Assembly (NCBI GenBank): GCA_000349905.1
Contig: KB722736.1
Span: 3,713,268 to 3,777,267 of the forward strand
Direction: 5' to 3'
Origin: Volvariella volvacea V23
Taxonomy: Eukaryota > Basidiomycota > Agaricomycetes > Agaricales > Pluteaceae
Length of the DNA stretch: 64,000 nucleotides
The position numbers were made by a program, and so were the translations under genes. The notes under the pieces are model-generated. The model saw nothing but the letters and a program-made list of their open reading frames with translations. It was not told the origin of the DNA and searched no databases. Positions 33,318-46,870 of this stretch are shown one piece after another; the first letter of the stretch is position 1; every line of letters starts with the position of its first letter.

Positions 33318-35962
33318 ATGCATATCAAATCACGATCCACGACCTTGCGGTCCTTGCACAGATTTCTTGCACTTTTTTTCTTGCTGTCGCCGTACATCAC
33401 CCTCCCGGTCAATTCGCACGCTTGCCCTGTAACGAGAGACGCGCTCGCCACTACGACCAACGGCGGGCTAGACGACCACCCCACATCAAGTTTGGCGACG
33501 AGGTGCGCTAGTGAAGTTAAGGTTGAGACAGAAACGGGAAGGGATTCTGAGTCTACGGGAGGTGACGATAGTTCCGGGTCTATGGTGTTTGGGTTTTGGA
33601 AGAAGGACAGCGCGACGAGGGATCCCGAGTCGGGTAGTGTCAGTGATGGAAGTGGCTCCGAGGCGGTTTATGATGGAAAGTTCAAGTACAGACCCCCTCA
33701 GGTTCCTTTAGACGCGGAAAAGTACCCTCTTGCACCATCGGAGTTGGAGCTTCAACAAGTGCACGTATACGTTCGCCATGGTGAGTCATTTGGGTTTACT
33801 GACATCTTCCATGACGCTTATTACAATTTCTTCGTCTCTCACGTAGGTGAACGAACACCAGTAGGAACAAGACTTTCCGGACCTCCTGCATCCATACCTG
33901 AACATTGGATTATGTGCAAGGCCGCCCGACAAATCAGAGCTGCTGTTCTTGGATCCGCTTTGGCTTCGGAGAATGATACTATGACTGCTTTGCATTTCTT
34001 GAATACATTTAAGGGTGTAGAACGTGCAGATGGGTTACATGTTGACGGTCAATGGTGAGTTACCTTCTCAAGCAACGGCCTTCATCGGAGTTAGTGCTGG
34101 GCGTGCCAAGTTAGCTTGATGGAGTAGGGAGAGCAACCTCGTCGTTTCCCTCATTATCTGCTTTCCGATTAATCAATAATCCCTGACGTATTATCTCTCC
34201 CCATTACTTCAGTTTACTTGGGGAATTGACAGATGTTGGAAGACAGGTACTCTCTTCCACATTCTGCTCATGCGAAACAACTCAAAACCCATTTTGTTTC
34301 CCTTAAATCCTCGGTTTGATAGTCTACGTACAATTACGGTCGGGGACTAAGAAAGTTATATATCGATAGGTCTGTTCACACGTTCAGTCCAGCCATCCCA
34401 TAACTTATTGCTTTTCCACCACACTACTCAGATTAGGATTCCTTCCAGATGTCCTTAACGACGAAAGTTTGGTTTACTTCCGGTAAGTCTATGCCTCTCG
34501 AAAGCGCGTCTTTGACATCCCATTGACGTGATTTTGATTTTGATTTTCAACTCCGCTTCCAACGACAGAACGACGAATATGCCACGCACAACCGAATCAT
34601 TACAACAAGTCATCCATGGCCTTTACCCTGCTTCAAAACGGGCTTCAAAAGCTTACCCTACTGTTCTTGTTAGGTATGCTGCTGCAAATTTTTACCCCTC
34701 CGACTTGAAATCGTGGCTGACTCGAACGCTCCACAAGAAACCATAAAGATGAGAACCTTCTTGGAAATACTCTCGCTTGCAAGCGATTAGAGAAAATGCT
34801 GAACGAATTTGCAGATGGTATTCTCCACTCTTCTATTTTTGTGATCTAATTTGAACCTGCACGACCAACAGCTGCTGCAAAGACGTATAATCCATCCCTA
34901 GAAACCCTAGATGACAAATTAGCGAAATACCTAGACGGGAATGGTGTTAGAGTTGATGGGAAACCTAGAGCCTCGGGAGTTATGGATACCGTACGTCCAT
35001 CGCTTTTCCGTCTCGCCATCCAGTAGCTTGATCGTGCTAACGCGCGGTGCATTGGTATACGTGTAGGTCCGTGCCGCCATTGCTCATGGGATTAAAGTCC
35101 CACCAGAATTTTATGACAATAAAATCGTAGACACAATTGTATGTAAACCGAAGTTGACCTTGCCCATTCGTTTGGCTGACAGTTTTCTGTAGGAACGTGC
35201 AGTTGTGAGCGAATGGTTCTCTGGTTCGTCGATCTCTAACCACCCTCATCCGCCATTTCGTGCTGACGCGGGCAATCAATTGCTTTAGGATGTGCGTTTC
35301 TGCATCTGTTATAAGCGCTCGGTTGCTTGATATCCCCTACTGTATTGATTAATCTGTTCAACAGATAAAACAGAACCTGTTCGTCGACTAGGAATGGGAC
35401 GGCTCCTTGCCGATCTCACAAACAAAATGCAACATAAAATAGATCATGACGAGCAAGCTGATCCGAGAATTCTTGTCCACGCCACGCACGATACAGGTCT
35501 TGCAGCACTCTGTGCTACTTTGGATGTATTCGATGATAAGTAAGTCCTTAACTTGGTTGATGCATTTGGTGTTTCTCAATTTCTGGTTGCTGAGCAGATG
35601 GCCGGCGTTCACAGCTTCTATAACGTTCGAGTTGTTTAAGAAAGCGGATAGACAATTGGAGATCGAACCAACTAATTCAGAACAGCAGGCTGTTTTCTCT
35701 GCTCAGGCTACAGAACCTGCTTCAGTGAGACACTGTACGTCTTTCTCGTTGTGGAGCTTGTCATTTAATTTAATCCACTACTCTAACATTCATATAAACA
35801 GATATCCGAATGAGATATCAGAATCAGAACATGATTCTGCCTGTCTGCGCTAAAGAAGGTAACCACCTTGCAGGTTTCCCGGAGTTCTGTACTTTTGAAG
35901 CGTTCAAGGGGAGGGTTAGGGAACTAACCCCTAGAGACTGGGAGGCTGAGTGTGCGGTTTGA
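33318..35962 (+). CDS. Histidine acid phosphatase (branch 2), lysophosphatidic acid phosphatase-like
   Basis: The start MHIKSRSTTLRSLHRFLALF is followed by a hydrophobic segment ending SPYITLPVNSHA, so the protein is probably secreted or a type II membrane protein. The catalytic motif VYVRHGERTP is split by a 66-base intron (33781-33846) that is a multiple of three and has no stop; it must be removed to give RHG-ERTP. Later exons carry WCLLGELTDVGRQ, RTTNMPRTTESLQQVIHGLYP and the second catalytic motif HATHDTGLAALC (near 35480-35510). The end FTFEAFKGRVRELTPRDWEAEC matches fungal proteins of this group. Stop at 35960-35962. The family hydrolyses phosphate monoesters through a phospho-His intermediate. 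Substrate is not decided by sequence. Confidence 0.88.
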
Positions 35963-36217
35963 CATGCCTGACACCGTGCCGGTTTTGTGTAGTCGAAGTT
36001 GAAGGAGGTGTTCTCAGGACAGTTATAACCTATCTAGAGAGCCATTTTAAAAGGCTGTAAAGGTTTATTAGTACTCTTAACATATAATCCAGTATTTATA
36101 ACCATGGCTGGGGTTCACGGTAGTGGTACTACTAATAGACGATAGCCTTGAATCCAAACATCCGTAAATACAATGCTCCTCCCTGTAACCAACTAATATC
36201 GCGGCATTCACTACGGG

Positions 36218-39200
36218 ATGCCAAGACTAAAGCTAGATGTCGACGAAACAGCCCTACTCCGAGCATATAAGCTCGGTTCATTGAACCCTAGGTGAGTCCT
36301 TGGTCGCCTTGGAAGTGAGTTTCGTCGGAGGTTGGGTGGTTGGGTGTGGGGTGTGCATATGGTGGCCATAGACAGCCGTGCTATCTGTCAGTGCATATGG
36401 TTGGGAGACTTGCATGTAGATGCTTGCATCGGAGGAGCTGTGAGTGGGACGGACACGCGGGCATAGTGAAAAAGCTGGCATCTGATCCACGCAGCAACCC
36501 CAGCACGCCCATGTACCTTTTCTCGTCCTCCTCAGGCTCTAATCAAGTTTTGGTTTAAACAACGCTTGACTCGTCTACAGGCAGTGGGAAGAAGTAGATC
36601 ATGACCTCGACGACCCAATAGGTGTTCCTCCGAGTGCAGGTGGACCGGGTAGTAGCAGTGAAGGCGGTTCTGGGGATGTTGCGGATCCGTTAGGTCTCGG
36701 CGCTTATATCAAGTATGCACTCTTTGTTTCTCTCTATTGTTCTATCGCATGTCAATCCCACTGCCGACAGTTTGAAGGACATGGACGCTCAAGCCAGTTC
36801 GTAAGATATCACGTTTATAGTCACCCGACCTCTGATGAGCAATCCACGCGTCCTTATGCTGTACAATGCATGTGCTATAAAATTACAAAACCTTAGAAGC
36901 AAGCATTCTCCTAACATCAAAGTCGTTCGACCCGAAAGCGTTTCTAGCAACCGTCCACCCTAACGCGACATTTCAAGATCTATCCATAGGAGTGAACAAC
37001 CTTCAACGCTCGATTGATGCAAGGTCAGAGGCGATAAGGATATTGGTGGAAGAGAACTTTGATAGGTTCGTGGCAGTGAAGGCCTCTACAGATGGTAGGT
37101 CATTTCTTCCGTTCTATTTTTGATAAGGGTCGTAAATGAACAACTTCTTGACGGTAATATCGCTCATTCTGCGCCCAATGTCTCAATTCGCGGCGTTATG
37201 GCGACGCAGCCCTGTATACGGAAATGAAGGATGGTATCTTGGCACCTTCTACGGAATATGGGTCGAGACCCTTGAAAGATCACCTAAAGCGTGAGCAAGC
37301 GATTAGGCTTTATGCACGCATGCTTGACTTAACTTATTCCAGAGGCCGCCGTCAAGGCAGACCAGGTGTTTCTCCCCGTTCTTGAGAATGCATCCAAGGC
37401 TCAGAAGCTGAGAACTACCCTTGGTGTATTCGATCGCTCCAAGTTCTTCTTCAATCTCCCTGGATTCATTATTGAGTCCATTGAAGCCGTAAGCAGATCT
37501 TTCTGCTCTCTAAACCCGCTTTGAATTTCAGGGTACTTTTGGTCCAGGGTAGATATGAAGTTGCGATGAGAGATTACAAGAAAGGGAAATACCTACTCGA
37601 GAATAGACCAGGGCAATTGCTCCCCATTGGGAATACGAGCGGTAGTGGCAGCGCCCCCGCAAAAGACAAACAATCATTCGCGTCTGCAGAGCAACAGCAG
37701 AAAAGGATTTTGGACAAAGTCTGGGCCAATGTAGAGAAGGCAATGGGTGAGATGAAGTCGGGTTTGTTAAGTCAGCTGCAAGACTCGTCTAGGAGCGTGG
37801 AGGAACAGGAAAAAACAATTGAGTAAGTGCTCGCTCCGTCGTTTCATGGCTATGGCAAGTTCACGTTTTGTGTTATTTCAGGTTTTTGATTGAGATTCAA
37901 GGGAACGACGAACCTGTTTGGACGTACTTCGATTCACAGCATAAATTTATTCTGGACCAAATGAAGAAAGCCTACCAGAATGCATTACCAGCTATTCAGG
38001 GTAGGTACCAATTTCTCTGCGCGGCATATACCCTTACTCTTGGCTTTTCGGTAGATGCGCTTAAGGACACTGCTTACAACTCTGGGGATGCGACACGAGA
38101 AGTCGCAATCGAGTTGCGAGCGGCTATTCTTGCCCTCGAAGGCAATCAGCCGGATGCAGCGATCGGTGCGTTAGGTATTCTAGTCTAATCCTGATTGATT
38201 CACTTACAAGCTATCCACGAAAGCAAAATCGAAGGGCGAAAAAGCATGGCAAGCTATTCATGATATGGTAAAGACAGTCTCCGAGGTGATGATCAATAAT
38301 CTACCCAACTTCTGGAAAATTGGCAAGAACTTCATGGATGGCAAGTTTCGAAAGGTAACTAGCTAGTTTAACCAGCATGGAAGAAGTCAATTCTGAGCAG
38401 GTTCAACTAGAATACGCTTGCAACCACCGGGTCAAGACGCAGTCCGACCCAGTGCCGAAGCATGGCTCTAGACATCATTAAGCTTTACATCTCCCTTCTT
38501 TCCGAGTTCTTTGTCCTGTCCGATATGGCCGTGACATCCCCGAATTCCGCGAACAATGGTACCTCAACCGGAACGAACTCCGGTTCAGTACCTAATACCC
38601 ACTCTCCGGCAACGGCATTTTGGTTGATGAAGATTCTTGGGGATATACAAGAAACAGTGAATGAAGTTAACTCTATGGAGATTTCTGCGGAAGTTGCATC
38701 TGGACTTAAGAATTTGTTGGACAGCGCAAAATGGAGGTTCGAGGATATACTCATCACTGCTTGGTTACGCGGTATGTATCCGGTTGCTTCACTTTCCCGC
38801 GATGCTCGTACTCATTACCCTTCCCCGTTGGATTGGTCTCTCCAACCAAAGACGCGGGTATTTTCTATTATCTAGAGAACTGGAGAACAAATCCTCTAGA
38901 ACCAAACTCCACACAGTATCTCGTATTCATGGAATCCTACCAGCGGTACATATCCAGTTGCACATCCAAAATCGCAATTGGAACAGACCTTGCCTCTTCC
39001 TCGTCCTCTTCTACATCCGCTGCTACTTTAGCCTCTAGACAAGCGAGGCAGAACCAAATTCCTCAGGCGTTCCTTTCTAAAATCATTAAAGCCTTTTTGG
39101 ATGCTCTCTATGCGTATCTGGATGGTCTGGTTCTGCTTGGCTCGGATGAATCGCCGATAGCAAAGGGGAAAATGCTGCCGAGTGTGGCATTGACAAACGG

Positions 39201-40550
39201 TGCGACTGCTGGCAGTTCTGCAACTACGGGCACTGGAAATTCTAGTTCGGCTCCGTGGTCGATAGAAGGGACAAGAAGTGTGATTCCTTCGAGTGCTGAA
39301 TTGGGTGCGGATGCGTTGGACCTACTGGATTTGACTAACGGGGTTCGTAAACTTCTAATCCTACTCCCATGTGCCCCGATAATTTTCCTTCTCGACCTTC
39401 TCCCGTTGGCTTGGGGCTGGCTCGTATTCTCTGAAAGTATTGACTGATCCAAACGGCAATGCCCCAAAATCCTACAGGATACTCGATTGTTGCTCGTGAT
39501 TTCCAATTTCACTCATCTCGCGAAGACAGTGATACCGAATATGCTCAATCAACTTGAGAGTGCATTCAATATCTCTGTGAACGATGATCGGCAGGTGGGA
39601 CCCTGTTTCTATTCTATTACGACCCTTTCTTACAGGTATTCTGATATTCAAATCAGACCCTCATGACCGTCGTGCAAGAATTGGATAGAACCCTCTTTGA
39701 TGGATATATCAAACCCAAAGCAACTATCGTCACGGGTATTTTGCGTGGTGGGATTCTAGACTCGCAAATGGACTGGTATGAGACACCGCAACCAACGGGT
39801 GAGCTCAGAACTCGTTCCTTTTTTTTTGAGTTCCCTTCTATCCGCACCACTAATTCACATTCTTCTTGTCCCTTGCCTCCGCTTCATGGATTACCAAATT
39901 CTAGAAATCCGATCATATATGTTCGAAGTGCTCATGTACCTCGTCGGTGTTCATGCACAAGTTAGCAACGCTGCGGAGGTGCTAGTAGAGAGAACTCTGA
40001 ATGTATTATGTGAAGAGCTCGCTAATGAGGCTTTACGGTGTTTCAGACAAGTCGGTAGATTTGGAATGGGTGGTATGCTTCGGGTAAGTTATTCATATTT
40101 CCCTGACCCGGAACCCGCTTTCCAAGCGCGAATTTGCATTCATTTAATTTCCAATTCGTGTCCCATTTCAAGGCTACACTGGAAATCGAATTCATGCACC
40201 AAGCCTTGGGTCGATACGTCACAAGCCTAGCAGCAGACACACTGGCACAGCTTTACAACACAATATCTCAAGCTTATTCCCGCCGACCAGGGGACGAGAA
40301 TTTGCAAACCCATCTCGATGGGGTGAAGAAGACCCTCGCGGAAACCAGAAAAGCTACGAGTGTGGAGTTTTTATGCTTTAGGGTCAATAAAGCTTCGAAG
40401 TCGGCAGCCGGTGGTGCGGGGACAGAGAAAGCTTCTCGTTCGGCAGCAGGCGGTAGTCGGCCTAGACCTGAAAGACCTGAACGACCTGAACGACCAGAGA
40501 GACTGGACAGAGGCGATAGGGAGGGTTCTAGGGTCCCAAGGGGGCGTTAA
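36218..40550 (+). CDS. SEC5: Exocyst complex component Sec5 (EXOC2)
   Basis: Multi-exon gene starting [27 protein letters not shown] and continuing with a Gly/Ser-rich stretch and DPLGLGAYI. It has the typical Sec5 core: [20 protein letters not shown], then [45 protein letters not shown] and [22 protein letters not shown]. Later parts include a Ser-rich insertion and [16 protein letters not shown]. The end is rich in charged repeats ([13 protein letters not shown]). Sec5 is a rod subunit of the octameric exocyst, tethering secretory vesicles to the growing tip membrane. The plus-strand gene is convergent with the RMD1-like gene. Confidence 0.92.
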
Positions 40551-41481
40551 ACGCTAAATGCTGTCCTTCATTTGGGGGTTGTTTATCCAATTATACATGT
40601 ATCATAGTCTCATCGTTGTCTGATAATTATCTATACCCTCTGTGAGCTCATTCGTACGCAGAGGACCTGAAACGGGCATGGGCGCAATGGAAGAATCGTC
40701 GCGGAAAGCAGGTGAAATTGATGATTACGAAGTCACCCACCCTTGCAGTGACTTGCTGCTGTTCCTTGGGGATTGTACGTATCTCAAGGTTGCCGACTGT
40801 GAAGTATATGGGCACCGTGTGGAACCCCCAAGGGGAAAAGATAGAGTTTACCATCAGAACGCGGCTCCGCCCAAGTACGACACAGTGGTCACTCCTCCGG
40901 GATGTGTAGTAAGCAATCATTACTGGGAACCTCTTGCCGTATGGCATCGTCAGGATCGTGCGCCGAGTACGAGCTAGACGCATGCATATGCACGTACTTT
41001 GCGATTCCGGGAACACCGGCATATCACGTCAAGCCGCGAATGGTGTAAGTGTAATCGTCCGTGCTGGTCTTTAGTACATACAGAGTTTCGGACGGCAGTT
41101 GGAGCACCGAAACATGCGAGCATACGTTCAATCTAGAAATGAAGGGGACTATGTGATCTAAGCGGGTCAGTCGAATTTTGACCTAATTATGCATAGTGTG
41201 GCATGAATACAGGACGAAGATCATAAATGGGAAAGTCCATTTACACCGATAACGAAAGCAATTGAATACAAGGTGTCAAAACGTTGGCGTGCAGGGTTCC
41301 TGAATAGATGGGAGGAAAAAAACCTTACCATGGAATGCAAACCGTAAACGCTGAAACATCGCGGGAAGGAAAAAGGAATAGCGCGAAAAATTGTGCACAG
41401 GGAGAAGGAATGGAAGGAAAGAAGGGGTCGAGGAAAATGCGTGAACGCGGGGTGAAGATGTGGTGCCCAGATGATCTTGGG
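40551..41481. other. Convergent 3' region between SEC5 and the RMD1-like gene
   Basis: About 930 bases between two convergent stops. Open frames of roughly 110-125 codons overlap on both strands at 40640-41020, but neither has a recognisable domain, a convincing start context or introns. I treat them as chance. Confidence 0.4.
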
Positions 41482-43518
41482 TCACGCCATCAGGTCGACA
41501 AGAATCGTAACAATCCCGAGGACTAGGGAAAATATTTTGCGTCAGTAAGTATGGAAGAGGCCGAATCCCTCTCATCAAACTGAGACCTCCGAGGGCGAGG
41601 ATGATGAGGAAGTTAATAGCGAACTCACCGATCTCGATGCCAATCAAAGCGATTACGATCTGCTCCAGGCGTTCAGAGTGCTTACTTGATACTGATTCTT
41701 TGAGCAGCTGCAGCATGTCTTGTAGAATCTACCACAACCACGGGCACGGCGTCAGACAAAAATAGAAGGAGAAAATTGGAGAAAATGCTATCCGCACCTC
41801 CACACGGGTGTTCAGCAAATTAATCCGCTGCGGTATTTCTAGGTAGCTTCTCGCTGCATCATATAGCGGCTGCAAATCGGGGAAACTCTGAAATCCGACT
41901 GCAAGTTAGACAATTAATAAAATCGGCGAAATCTAGGAAAACTTACCCAGAATACCTCCTAGAGAAGTATCAATGATGTTATGTATGCGTTAATAACATT
42001 GCAGGTTGGACCTATATGGAAAGGAGACCTACAGGAGAGTCTAACACCGAGCCGACAGAATTAATGTTAGTCCGCAGAAGGAACAAGTGCCCTATTTTCT
42101 GCATGATCTCTGCAGTAACATAACCTCAGCAATCGACGATTGCCCGAACAAAGTAAGCAACGGCACCTTTGTGTGGCATTCCAATTTTCCCAGTCTCACT
42201 GATGACCTCGGGGATATCTTTCGTCTCCTCGATTGTGGACGAGATTAACTCCTCAAACTCCACGGAATCAGGAAGAACTGCATCCGAGTTCAATGAAAGG
42301 CGCTTACTAAAGAGATCTTCACTGATTGAGAAAGGGCGTGGGATAGAGAGAGTTTAGTCCTAGAAACACATGAGCCGAACACCATCGGGGGTGACATGTC
42401 GGCTCACATATAGCTAGAGCCTTTTCGGAGAGTTATTACATCGTTGTATATCCTATATGTCATCTTAAATGTCATCGACGTTCTCGATCGAAGGAGACTT
42501 ACCGGCTATAATTGGCGTAGTAGAAATTTAGATCTTCCATCTCTACGGCTTCGGGGGCTACACTGAGGGATGAGAATACAGGCTCGACAAGCCCAGTTAA
42601 TGAAGACAGTACCTAGTTTCTCAATTTCAAATCGTCTCCTATGCGTGCCGCGGCAATGTTATCCGAAAATTCACCCGGAGCAACAGGTAGCACTTACAAT
42701 GACGCTAGGAACCGACGCTCTTGTGTCTCCGTCATTCCCCATATTACGACTGTCCCATACGGAAATAAGAAAATCTCGGCCTCGGTAGGCGTGGTGTCGA
42801 ATTTGCTCTTTTTCTTTCTCTTGTTTCCATCTTCCTTTCCATTTTCGCGTAATTCAGGAATGCCAAGTAAATCACCCATGGGTGGGATGTGAGTGTCAGA
42901 TCGTGAATGCCGCGGCTCATGAGTTTGTGGTGGGTCATAAACATAGGGTGTGTAGATGACATCGTTTATTAATTTTGGATTCGCATGATAGACAACTCTC
43001 CGCGCATTAAAAAACTTCATGAGTTCATCCATTCGGTACGAACTGAATGACGTTTGTAAGCATACAAAGCCAAGTCTCCTAACATGAAGCCTCACCTTGC
43101 CGTGCAGTATGCTGTTACTCTGGGTAGTGACTTTGCCTTCTTTTTCGTCAAGCGTAGGGCATCGCGGCGTGCAGTCCCATCCGGTATTAGCGAAATTTGG
43201 TTGTAGACCTGGTGCGGACATTGACATGGAGTCAGGTTGAGTCAAGACATGACATACTTCAACATCCTCTTGCTCATCCTCGCCAAATCCACTCTCTTCC
43301 TCGTCGTCACCGTCCTCGCTCTCTCCTGATGGGCCCTCCTCGTGGGCTTTAGGCGGTTCCAAGCGTTGTTGACGCTCGTTTAGCACGACAATGGGTTCCG
43401 GCTGTTCAGGTAGAACCTTGAGCTTCCCCGCTACCTTTGTCGATCTGTTTGCTCCCCTTGGTTTCGTGTCGGGCGGCGTGGATTGCGAGGCGGCTCTAGC
43501 GAGAGGGAGCTCGGGCAT
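41482..43518 (-). CDS. RMD1/DUF155 (YagE) family protein
   Basis: The start is the ATG at 43518 (MPELPLARAAS); the open frame reaches further up only to a GTG. A basic, Pro-rich and acidic N-terminus (ESEDGDDEEESGFGEDEQ) is followed by the DUF155 signatures YRMDELMKFF, then EAEIFLFPYGTVVIWGMTETQE, EDLNFYYANYS, an ELISSTIDET block and a HSERLEQIVIALIGIEI-VLGIVTILVDLMA tail. The tail is a C-terminal membrane segment formed by splicing across an intron near 41530-41630. Stop at 41482-41484. Family members (yeast Rmd1, Rmd8 and mitochondrial homologues) are membrane-anchored. Yeast Rmd1 is needed for meiotic nuclear division, but its molecular role is unclear. The long N-terminus fits the Rmd1-like fungal branch. 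Confidence 0.87.
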
Positions 43519-43705
43519 GTTGTTAGGGCGGTCCAAATCGACCAGCAGCGTCTTCAATAATGGATTACATAATCTCAAGGTACGCACGCCCCTGAGAACA
43601 CAACTTCAGCCACATTGACTTGAACCATTCTCCAAATCGCAATGTATAATCTCATTAACCTAAGTATATTACAGTAGTCCTGAATCTAGTGGCTGATATT
43701 TTTTT

Positions 43706-46376
43706 TCAGCCGCTACCCTTGCCAGGATCGAGCCCCTTCCTTCCTCTCTTTAAACCGCCGGTCTTGGGTGCCTCCCCAGTCGAACAGTAGTCTTCTATCT
43801 TTCTCTTTTTTCCTGCAACCTGCTTCGGCTGCAGGTTTGATAACTCCTCACGGTAGGCTAGCTCCAACTCTTCGGCGGCAGTACCACTAAGAACTTCTGG
43901 GGCATTTCCATGATAACCTATCTTGTATGCCTTTCTGATCCGAATCATGCATCGTTCCTTTTCCAGTGCCTCATCCAGCATTGGCTCTGGATAATCTCGA
44001 CCGATAATACAACCTGCCCTTTCCTGAAGTTTAAGGGGTGCCAGATGAGGTGAATATATATACTTTTGCAAGACGTGAGTACGAGTAACAATATCAGGGG
44101 CAACGGAAATTGAAGAGAAGTACTTGCTTTATCTGGAAACTTTGCAAGCTCTGGGCAGAATCGACGCACAAGACTTCCTGTTTTATCAAACTTCATCGGG
44201 AAGGCTTTCGTGCTGTAGACGCGATCTTATTCAAAGTCAGGTGTCAGCGATGTGGCTAATACCCCTGCCAGAAGAACAGGAGGTGTTCCAACCTACAATA
44301 CGTGTTGTAGAAGGCCGATGCAGATAACCCTGAAGGGTGCTCCACCAATAAGATATCCAGAAATGTCCAACATGAAAGTAACTCACACATCCAATTTCCG
44401 GGATTAGAACAGGGATCCCAATCGAGTAGATATTCTTTAATGCGGACGCGAGTTAGCGATCAATCCTAGGAGAAAGTAGATACACACCATCAAAGACTTC
44501 CGCCCCGCGCTCCCAGGAGATGTAGCATTGACCACGAGTCAGAAAGCACTGGCAAACAGCGAAATGAGTGTCAGGCTAAACCGGTTATATTACCTGATGT
44601 ACTCACGGCAACGGAGTGTCTGGCTAGATGATGAACCCATCCTTCCTGACGCAGTTGTCGCATGATAGCATCTATCCAGGGGAACCCCGTTCGGCCCTCC
44701 TTCTGCGAAATGTATTACTGGGTATTAGCATCGGTCGCAATGCTCACACCATACCCACCCATGCCAGTAGCCTCTCCTCTGCAACCGGGTCACCGGCAGG
44801 ACGTGGCAAAACTTTTGTCCCATCAGAGTTGTACTTATTCTGGGAAAGTTACAAAAACGTCACTTTGGGGACAAAAAATATTATGACATCCCTCGACGGA
44901 CCTGTAGATGCCAATCAATATAGCTAAGTCGCCACGTTAGTACAATGAATTACACTAATGGAGGTGGGAACCAACCGACAAATAGAATTCCCATGCATCT
45001 GACCAAATGTCGGGCCTTCTGCACATTCTGCTGCATAATACATTTCTCTGAAGTAAATCTGTCCCTCGAGATTCTCGGGCTCTGGGATCGGCGTTAGTTT
45101 TGGAGCTTTCCCGAAACCGAGAATTACGAAACCTTTGGAAACTTTAGGCCGGCCTTTGTTAGGCGATGAGGCCCGTTCGTACTCTTCCACTGTATCCCTC
45201 ACACGCCAGAGAAACTCGTGAATTCCGAGGCAACCAAATTTCAGATAAGGCGAAAGCAGAGTCGTCGCTGGTGGGTCAAAAGCTGCCGGGCTGGTCTTCG
45301 GTTTCGCAAAGGAGGCGACACAAGCACCATCTGCGCAATACTCTTCTAGGCGGCGCAATGCCTCTGTCTCTCCTCCACGGATTGAGGTAGTCGAGGCACC
45401 CAAACCAAGTTCTTCCATTGTGGGAATGCCGAAATCACCGTTCGGACCTGTAAGTGTGTCTTTGGAGTGCGAAGGATGAGAAAATTGGTGCAGGCACTGA
45501 CAGCCAGTATGTCAACTTACCATAGCAAGACACGGCCCCAGTTCTCTCTTCCGCATTGAGGTCAACGTGACCACGTCCAAAATCGGAAGTTATTGGATTA
45601 TTGCTCGAAAGCGTTGTGTCCCCGGGGGGTGGCAGGGTCTCTGGAGCGGGGAAAGGACGAGGGGGTTTGGGAAGTCCTCTGACGGCCTGAGACAGAAAGA
45701 GCAATGGGGAGAAATAGCTACGTGTAAAGACACAATCATGCAAAATAAATCAGCACCCTACCGCCTGCCAAGAAGAGAGAGATAGTGTGGCCTTTCCACC
45801 GTTGGCTTTCACAACTTCTTCTGGGTCGTATAACGTGTGGCCGAGAACCACTTTTACCTTGATCCCCGCCTGAGAAGCGAGAGCATTGATTTGGCGGTCA
45901 CGTACAGCGGCGTATCCGCTCGTGTCCTTTTCGTAGACCAGATGAGATATCGACCACTCCTTGAACAAGACGGGTAGCACTGTCTGGGGGCTGCCGCGGA
46001 CAACATGAAGCTTGGTTTTCGGATTCCTCGTGGTGAGGGACCGAGATAAGTCGTGCATGCTCTCCAGCAGGAAGTTGAACCTATCCAAACATTTCGTAAT
46101 TGTCAATGGGTAGTTCACATCGGTATCAGGGTGTCGACTTCTCTAACCTGTTTACTCCCACCTTGTGCTCGAAAACATATTTGGGGTCCCATGTCCACAC
46201 CTATCATGCGAATTTGGGTTAGCATAAAGAGCAAGGCGAATGAATAGATTCAAGGCGACTATAGAACTTACAGGATACAGGACCTCTGGATTGAGGGCAA
46301 GGGCCTCGCGCAACGCAGGGGATGAATGCAGCCTTAGATCTGTCCGAAACCAATAAAGCACTCGTGGAGTAGGCAT
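43706..46376 (-). CDS. Photolyase/cryptochrome, (6-4) photolyase type
   Basis: The start [22 protein letters not shown] at 46376 begins the photolyase alpha/beta domain ([29 protein letters not shown]). The FAD domain shows [13 protein letters not shown], then [108 protein letters not shown] and [13 protein letters not shown]. The HHLARH pair matches the two His residues needed for repair in (6-4) photolyases. The SCTAFF and IIGxDYPxPM blocks place it in the animal-type cryptochrome/(6-4) clade, not the CPD class II group. The Lys/Arg-rich tail (KKRKIED, LKRGRKG) could be a nuclear signal. Exon boundaries were only partly fixed. Stop at 43706-43708. Confidence 0.92.
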
Positions 46377-46870
46377 ATTCGTGCGCGAGATGTTGAAGGA
46401 CAACGACAAGGGTATTAAACCCCTTTGCTTCGGTTTGAGAGAAGAGGGGGCACCAGGGCTTTGAGACACCAACAGGGCGTACCTGCAATCCAACCCCTGT
46501 GCAACCATCGATCTACTGGTCCGAGGGTGCAGTCGATCGGCGGGCGCTAAAGCACAAGTTGATCTGTCCTGACCACAGGGAGAACATCATGTGACACTTT
46601 CACGACGTCAATGCCAATGGATCAGGGTGCTGATAAGAATGCAAATAGTAACACGAGATGATACAAAATTAAGCTATGAAACAGGAGAGCAATGACCAAG
46701 AGGGAGGAGACCAGGCATGATTATACAATGGCGTCCATGGAGATGAGTAGCGAGTACAGTCAAATATACTCAAGTGAACAATTACCGTATGAATGGAAGG
46801 GGGTAGTATTTACAAGAAGATTGGTTTTCCAGAACCAATGGTGTCGTTTTAGCTGAAGGTTGGCCAAGAG
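46377..46870. other. Photolyase promoter and 3' region of the WOPR gene
   Basis: About 490 bases. It must hold the photolyase promoter on its left side (46377 upward) and the end of the WOPR transcript. An upstream in-frame extension of the photolyase reading frame exists to 46508 but starts with unrelated residues, so I did not use it. Confidence 0.35.

Noticed and set aside
40642..41022. Overlapping open frames of 111 (+) and 124 (-) codons
   Set aside because: No domain, no splice structure and no supported start; they overlap each other in a convergent 3' region, so chance is the simplest reading.
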